A DNA stretch of 64,000 nucleotides from Rhizobiales bacterium SYSU XM002 (GTDB taxonomy: Bacteria; Pseudomonadota; Alphaproteobacteria; Rhizobiales; Beijerinckiaceae), in the NCBI GenBank assembly GCA_009846685.1, contig VWVY01000001.1, forward strand, positions 620,001 to 684,000, written 5' to 3'. The notes below the pieces were generated by a model, which was not told the origin of the DNA, made no database searches, and saw only the letters and a program-made list of their open reading frames with translations. Below are positions 62,641 through 64,000 of this stretch, in pieces; positions within the stretch are counted from its first letter, which is position 1, and each line of letters starts with the position of its first letter. A program made the position numbers and the translations under genes.

Positions 62641-63815
62641 ACCTTCCGCGCGACACGATTACCGGACAACCGGATCAGCAGACCCCCGAGTTCGATCTCC
62701 ATCAGCGCCGCCTGGACCTCGCGCGGGTTGGCCCCGGTCTGCCGGACGATGAGATCGATCTCCACCGGATCGACCGACAGCAAGGCAAGGACGCGCGACA
62801 CAAGATCGCCGGATGCAGGCGTCTCCTCTTCGTCCGGACCGACGTCGGGCACCGCAGCATCGCCATCCAACTCATCGAAAAAGGCGTCGGACTGGGTATG
62901 TTCGGGCTCGCGGAACAGCATCGGCAACCGTCCCGCGCCGCCGGCAAGTGGCGCCAGAACGTTGAGAATGTCCTCGGCAGAAGTGATTATCATCGCCCCT
63001 TCGCGCAGAAGATCGTTGCTCCCCTCGCAACGCGGATCGAGAGGTGAGCCGGGCACGGCGAACACCTCCCGCCCCTGCTCGTTCGCCAGTCGCGCGGTGA
63101 TCAGCGATCCGGAGCGCCGCGCCGCCTCGACGACGACAATGCCGAGCGAGAGGCCGGAAATAAGCCGATTCCGGCGCGGAAAATCACGCCCACGCGGCGA
63201 CAGGCCGAACGGCATCTCCGAAACCGCGATCCCCTTCTCGACGATCTCGTCGTAGAGCGCCCGGTTTTCTGGCGGATACGGCTTGTCGAGCCCGCCCGCG
63301 AGCACGGCGATCGTGCCGCTTGCAAGGCTGGCACGATGGGCCTCGGCGTCAATCCCGCGCGCCAGACCGGAGACGACAGCATAGCCCGCTCGACCAAGCC
63401 CGTCAGCCAGTCGTCCGGCCATCTTCCGACCTGACGCGGAAGCATTACGCGCACCCACGAGGCCGACGGAGTCCGCCTCCAGCAAGTCAACCCGTCCGAG
63501 CACCGAGAGAATGGGCGGCGGGCCGGGAATTTCGAGGAGCCGCGCCGGATAATCTTCCTCCCCGCTCGCGAGCAGGTGCGCGCCAAGCCGGTGCGCCTGC
63601 TCGAACTCACGCTCGGCATCTTGCAGAGGACAGAGCGTGACGCGCCGTCCCCTGGCGGCTGCGAGTTCCGGCAGGGCTTCGAGCGCGGCACGGGCCCCGC
63701 CAAACCGATTGATCAGTCCATGGAAAGTGCGCGGGCCAATACCGTCAGATCGGGCAAGTCGCAGCCAGTCGAGCCGTTGTGCCTCGCTCAGCCGGATGCC
63801 CGCACGGGGCTTCAT
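62637..63815 (-). CDS. dprA: DNA-processing protein DprA
   Basis: DprA protects incoming single-stranded DNA and loads RecA in natural transformation. The 392-residue protein has an N-terminal SAM-like region, the Rossmann-like core (SVGLVGARNASASGRKMAGRLA, SGLARGIDAEAHRAS, AVLAGGLDKPYPPENRALY, EMPFGLSPRGRDFPRRNR) and a C-terminal winged-helix domain (about residues 325-390, LIVRQTGANPREVQAALMEIELGG). It overlaps plsY upstream by four bases (ATGA). The window has a second competence-like gene, tfoX, but no com genes. Confidence 0.95.
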   Translation of the reverse strand: MKPRAGIRLSEAQRLDWLRLARSDGIGPRTFHGLINRFGGARAALEALPELAAARGRRVTLCPLQDAEREFEQAHRLGAHLLASGEEDYPARLLEIPGPPPILSVLGRVDLLEADSVGLVGARNASASGRKMAGRLADGLGRAGYAVVSGLARGIDAEAHRASLASGTIAVLAGGLDKPYPPENRALYDEIVEKGIAVSEMPFGLSPRGRDFPRRNRLISGLSLGIVVVEAARRSGSLITARLANEQGREVFAVPGSPLDPRCEGSNDLLREGAMIITSAEDILNVLAPLAGGAGRLPMLFREPEHTQSDAFFDELDGDAAVPDVGPDEEETPASGDLVSRVLALLSVDPVEIDLIVRQTGANPREVQAALMEIELGGLLIRLSGNRVARKV

Positions 63816-64000
63816 CCCTTCTGCCCGATCTTGCCCTCGGTGCCGGCAAGCAGACGCTCGATATTCGCCCGATGCCTGATCCAGAGCAAAACCGCCATGC
63901 CGGAGAGTGCGAGCGGGAGCAACATCCCGCCCTTTACGAGAAAGAAGCTCGATACGGGCACCACCACCGAGGCAGCCAACGCCGAGGCCGAGGAATAGCG
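63812..64000 (-). CDS. plsY: Glycerol-3-phosphate acyltransferase PlsY (partial, 5' end beyond window)
   Basis: Only the last 62 residues are visible: two hydrophobic segments (LAASVVVPVSSFFLVK and LPLALSGMAVLLWI) and then RHRANIERLLAGTEGKIG, the diagnostic PlsY C-terminus. PlsY is the membrane enzyme that acylates glycerol-3-phosphate using acyl-phosphate. Its stop overlaps the dprA start (ATGA), the usual plsY-dprA pairing. The 5' part lies outside the window. Confidence 0.9.
   Translation of the reverse strand, partial: RYSSASALAASVVVPVSSFFLVKGGMLLPLALSGMAVLLWIRHRANIERLLAGTEGKIGQKG

Overview
This 64 kb window is a chromosomal core region of a high-GC alphaproteobacterium, most probably a member of the Hyphomicrobiales (Rhizobiales). 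The evidence is the gene order (clpP-clpX-lon close to tRNA-Val, tRNA-Asp and nuoABCDE; glnB-glnA; a suf operon beginning with a NifS/IscS-type desulfurase; rne facing gatCA), a perfect Irr-type iron-control palindrome upstream of suf, and a REP-like intergenic palindrome of a kind common in this order. I see no insertion sequence, prophage, CRISPR array or rRNA operon. Several genes at the two edges are cut by the window.

Layout. 1-4260 (minus): nuoA-B-C-orphan-D-E of respiratory complex I, with a small unrecognised gene between nuoC and nuoD and a 247-base spacer with a stem-loop between nuoD and nuoE. 4.5-10.95 kb: secreted and membrane proteins, a DMT exporter, tRNA-Asp, a periplasmic propeller/ClpP-like gene pair, tRNA-Val, then a metallophosphoesterase followed by a Ser/Thr kinase-UspA fusion. 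11-18.8 kb (minus): the proteostasis block lon, clpX, clpP, a BenE-type transporter and tig, with tRNA-Leu upstream. 19.3-28.3 kb (mostly plus): a copper-ligand-poor multicopper-oxidase-like protein, glnB-glnA, a small membrane protein, a YiiX-like hydrolase, parE and a chemoreceptor. 28.3-33.3 kb: a Spy-like periplasmic protein, an RhlE-type helicase, tfoX and a SufA-type carrier, a GNAT and an exported DsrE-like protein.

33.3-41.2 kb (minus): the SUF iron-sulfur assembly operon, interrupted between sufD and sufS by a tautomerase and a VOC protein that are translationally interlocked with their neighbours. 41.4-49 kb: alpha/beta hydrolase, tyrS, a giant AsmA/DUF3971 protein, Bcp peroxiredoxin and a LytM-type peptidase. 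49-54.3 kb (minus): amiC, mrcA (PBP1A) and prfB; prfB carries the classical +1 programmed frameshift. 54.85-57.5 kb: rne with a long structured leader. 57.6-64 kb: gatC-gatA, a UPF0173 hydrolase, ruvX, a Gly/Tyr-rich exported protein, an AEC carrier, dprA and the end of plsY.

Functionally the window joins respiration and Fe-S supply (nuo, suf), protein quality control (lon, clpXP, tig), nitrogen signalling (glnB, glnA), envelope growth (mrcA, amiC, LytM) and RNA turnover and translation (rne, helicase, prfB, tyrS, gatCA). Most long open frames opposite these genes are GC-driven shadows. Starts were chosen from ribosome-binding sites and conserved N-termini; all family assignments rest on reading motifs by eye, without database searches.
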